This document shows, piece by piece, positions 61,582 through 64,000 of a stretch of DNA of 64,000 bases; within the stretch, counting starts at the first letter, position 1, and every line of letters begins with the position of its first letter. This stretch comes from Pedobacter schmidteae. Its GTDB lineage: Bacteria; Bacteroidota; Bacteroidia; Sphingobacteriales; Sphingobacteriaceae. The notes under the pieces were generated by a model. It had not been told where the DNA came from. It was given only the letters and a program-made list of their open reading frames with translations, and searched no databases. The translations under genes and the position numbers were made by a program. The stretch spans positions 1 through 64,000 of the forward strand of contig CAMDKO010000001.1 of NCBI GenBank assembly GCA_945901155.1. The letters are read 5' to 3'.

Positions 61582-62235
61582 ATGTCGTTCTTAAATCAAA
61601 ATAATTTTCCCCCAATTCAAATGAGATTATTCTTAGGTTTATTTTTAATGCTTTTAACTGCGAATATTGTATTCGCTCAAACATCCTACCATAAAATGGG
61701 GCAAAAAGCCCTGATTGACGGAAATTTTAAAGCAGCTGTTTCAAATCTTGAAAAGGCTCTTTCTACAGATTCTACAGATGTAAATACGCTGTATATGCTG
61801 GGATATTCATATTATCATTCTGCCAGTTATAAATTAGCCGTAAATACCTTCAATCGGGTTATTTCACTAAAACCTAGTGAGAATAGTGCTTATTACTACA
61901 GAGGTAAAGCTAGAAATATCATGGCAAATGACACAAAAGGTATTTCAAATACAGATCGTGAAAAATTGCTTCTTTCATCTATAAAAGATTTTTCTCGTGC
62001 CATTGAATTAAATGCTGAAGATGTTAAACTTTATCAAAACAGAGCAGTTGCCTATAGAGATTACGGGGTACTAAAAGGCCAAAAAATTCCAAATTTTTAC
62101 GATAAAAATAAAGCTACAAGCTCATTCAGGGCTTGTATTTCTGATTTTGAAAAAGTATTGTCAATTACTCCTGATCGAAGAGATATTATAACCCAATTAG
62201 CAGATGCAAAATCATATATGCAAAATTTGAAATAA
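61582..62235 (+). CDS. Exported tetratricopeptide-repeat protein
   Basis: Signal-like N-terminus, TPR units (alternate ATG at 61621). Confidence 0.82.
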   Translation: MSFLNQNNFPPIQMRLFLGLFLMLLTANIVFAQTSYHKMGQKALIDGNFKAAVSNLEKALSTDSTDVNTLYMLGYSYYHSASYKLAVNTFNRVISLKPSENSAYYYRGKARNIMANDTKGISNTDREKLLLSSIKDFSRAIELNAEDVKLYQNRAVAYRDYGVLKGQKIPNFYDKNKATSSFRACISDFEKVLSITPDRRDIITQLADAKSYMQNLK

Positions 62236-62257
62236 TTCTTCTGAAATTTTTCTTTGA

Positions 62258-62280
62258 AACCCGGCTTTGTCCGGGTTTTC
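62258..62280 (+). terminator. Rho-independent terminator
   Basis: AACCCGG CTTTGT CCGGGTTTTC. Confidence 0.8.
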
Positions 62281-62324
62281 TTTTTAGAGAATATTTAAAG
62301 ATATTAGACTATACAAATAACTCA

Positions 62325-62675
62325 ATGATTAGCTCAATTAGAAAATTTGAAAATCTACACATCGCCTGTTGGCTTATTAAAGATACCTGCTGGGTGATGG
62401 ATATTCGTGTGTTGGGAATTATAATGATATTTCCTACTCTTTTCTTGGCTTTTTACATTACCTACAAGTTTAGAAAGCTATTGGCTGAATTGTACCATAA
62501 TTTGGCGGTTTGCTTTTGGATAATGGCCAATACCGTTTGGATGATCGGAGAATTTTACTTTGATGATGCTTTTAGGCCTTATTCAATTGTGTTTTTTATT
62601 GCCGGACTTCTGTTGATTATTTATTTCTATCTTTTTGTTTATAAAAAACTAAAAAGCGATCCCGAAATAGGATAG
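62325..62675 (+). CDS. Small hydrophobic membrane protein, unknown function
   Basis: 116 aa, about three TM segments, Trp-rich. Confidence 0.65.
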   Translation: MISSIRKFENLHIACWLIKDTCWVMDIRVLGIIMIFPTLFLAFYITYKFRKLLAELYHNLAVCFWIMANTVWMIGEFYFDDAFRPYSIVFFIAGLLLIIYFYLFVYKKLKSDPEIG

Positions 62676-62703
62676 TCTGATTTAAATAAAACTCTTTTTT
62701 GCT

Positions 62704-63231
62704 TTATTTTTTTATCTCAGCTCTGATTAGATACTTGTTTTTACCTAGAAGTATTACTTTTTGGTATTTGTCAATGCTATAAGCTGAGTCTGGAATATAA
62801 ATCAGTGTTTCTGTTGACTCATAAAGATAGTTTTTACTGCTGTTTTTGATCAGAATATGCTTGGTTTTACCATTTGAATCCATTTTGATCCGAATCTCTC
62901 TGGTGCGCAAATTAGTATCAATAGCGAAATATGCTATAGAGCTACTATCTTTTATGATTTTGTAACTATCCTTCCAGGCGGCCTTATTGATATCAGATCC
63001 TGTAAAAAGGCTTAGCTCATTTTTCCAGTCAATTTGAACCCCTGCTTTTGTTTCTGAAAGCTCATTTTGAGTGATGGTTTTATCTACAACAGACTCATTC
63101 TTGTTTAACCGAATTACTTCAGAATCGAAAAAACCTTTAATATCCTCAAAAGGAGCTTTAAAAGACTGCTCTGCTGCCGGTTTGCAGGAGGCCAGAATTA
63201 AAAACATCCAGAAAATTGAACGGTTTCTCAT
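62704..63231 (-). CDS. Hypothetical lipoprotein
   Basis: Lipobox-like MFLILASC near N-terminus; abuts gpmI. Confidence 0.65.
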   Translation of the reverse strand: MRNRSIFWMFLILASCKPAAEQSFKAPFEDIKGFFDSEVIRLNKNESVVDKTITQNELSETKAGVQIDWKNELSLFTGSDINKAAWKDSYKIIKDSSSIAYFAIDTNLRTREIRIKMDSNGKTKHILIKNSSKNYLYESTETLIYIPDSAYSIDKYQKVILLGKNKYLIRAEIKK

Positions 63232-64000
63232 TAGGATACTAGTATGCTACCAGTCATGATTTCAGGAGCTGAAATATTCATGAGTTTAAGTATTGTTGGA
63301 GCAACATCGCCCAGCTTTCCGTCATGAATATGCTTGTGCTCCTTATCTATGAGTATACAAGGCACTAAGTTTGTTGTATGTGCGGTATTTGGAGAGCCAT
63401 CTGAATTAATCATGTAATCTGCATTGCCATGATCAGCCAGAATGATGAATGAATATCCATTTTTCACTCCGCATTCAACCACTTTCTGCAGACATAGGTC
63501 TACCGTTTCAACAGCTTTGACTACTGCATTAAAAACTCCCGTATGTCCAACCATATCAGGATTTGCGAAGTTCAAACAAACAAAATCAGGCCATCCATTT
63601 TCAAGTTCTGTACATATTGCATCAGCGATTTGTTTGGCACTCATTTCAGGTTGAAGATCATAAGTGGCAACTTTTGGAGAAGGAATAAGTATCCTTTTTT
63701 CATTGTTAAACTCTTTTTCTCTTCCTCCAGAAAAGAAAAAAGTAACATGAGGGTACTTTTCAGTCTCTGCAATACGAACCTGATTTTTATTATTTTTTTC
63801 AAGTACAGCGCCTAAAGTATCATTCAGGTCATCTTTAGTAAATATGATATGAACATTTTTAAAGGTTTCATCATAACTAGTCATGGTGACATAGTACAGA
63901 TTCAAAGGTTTCATTTCAAACTCGGGAAATGCCTGCTGAGTTAAAACTGTGCTAATTTCCCTTCCTCTATCTGTGCGGAAATTGAAACAAATTACAACAT
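63231..64000 (-). CDS. gpmI: 2,3-bisphosphoglycerate-independent phosphoglycerate mutase, N-terminus beyond window end
   Basis: Minus strand stays open to the window edge (VVICFNFRTDRGREISTVLTQ...), with LADHGNADYMI and NLVPCILID. Confidence 0.93.
   Translation of the reverse strand, partial: VVICFNFRTDRGREISTVLTQQAFPEFEMKPLNLYYVTMTSYDETFKNVHIIFTKDDLNDTLGAVLEKNNKNQVRIAETEKYPHVTFFFSGGREKEFNNEKRILIPSPKVATYDLQPEMSAKQIADAICTELENGWPDFVCLNFANPDMVGHTGVFNAVVKAVETVDLCLQKVVECGVKNGYSFIILADHGNADYMINSDGSPNTAHTTNLVPCILIDKEHKHIHDGKLGDVAPTILKLMNISAPEIMTGSILVS

Noticed and set aside
1-64000. CRISPR arrays, transposases, phage genes, toxin-antitoxin or defence islands
   Set aside because: No direct repeats with spacers and no recognisable mobile or defence proteins; gene content is core metabolism and envelope biogenesis

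Overview
This is a chromosomal core-genome window from a Bacteroidota member, probably Sphingobacteriaceae/Pedobacter-like. That placement is inferred from gene content, synteny and TAnnTTTG promoter boxes; no search was run. I found no CRISPR array, transposase, prophage, rRNA or convincing tRNA. Main content: amino-acid permeases; a UbiA-type prenyltransferase, UbiE/MenG and a UbiD-type decarboxylase; PorT; a nadK/uppS/bamA/skp-skp/murI envelope block; a partial complex I operon (nuoH-N only); an amidophosphoribosyltransferase-like gene; guaA; hppA; pyrR-pyrB; rpsA; cmk; arfB; lon; and gpmI (cut by the window end). The best candidate for a poorly described system is the minus-strand cluster 44099-51839. 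It encodes a giant TPR protein, an outer-membrane barrel, an HU-like/TM/SPOR protein, ExbB/TolQ, ExbD/TolR and a TonB/TolA-like protein, and resembles a Tol-Pal-type trans-envelope machine. A second recurring signal is a TAnnTTTG/A box 3-5 nt before the start codon of at least six housekeeping genes (engB, ubiE, murI, guaA, cmk, arfB), which suggests leaderless mRNAs.
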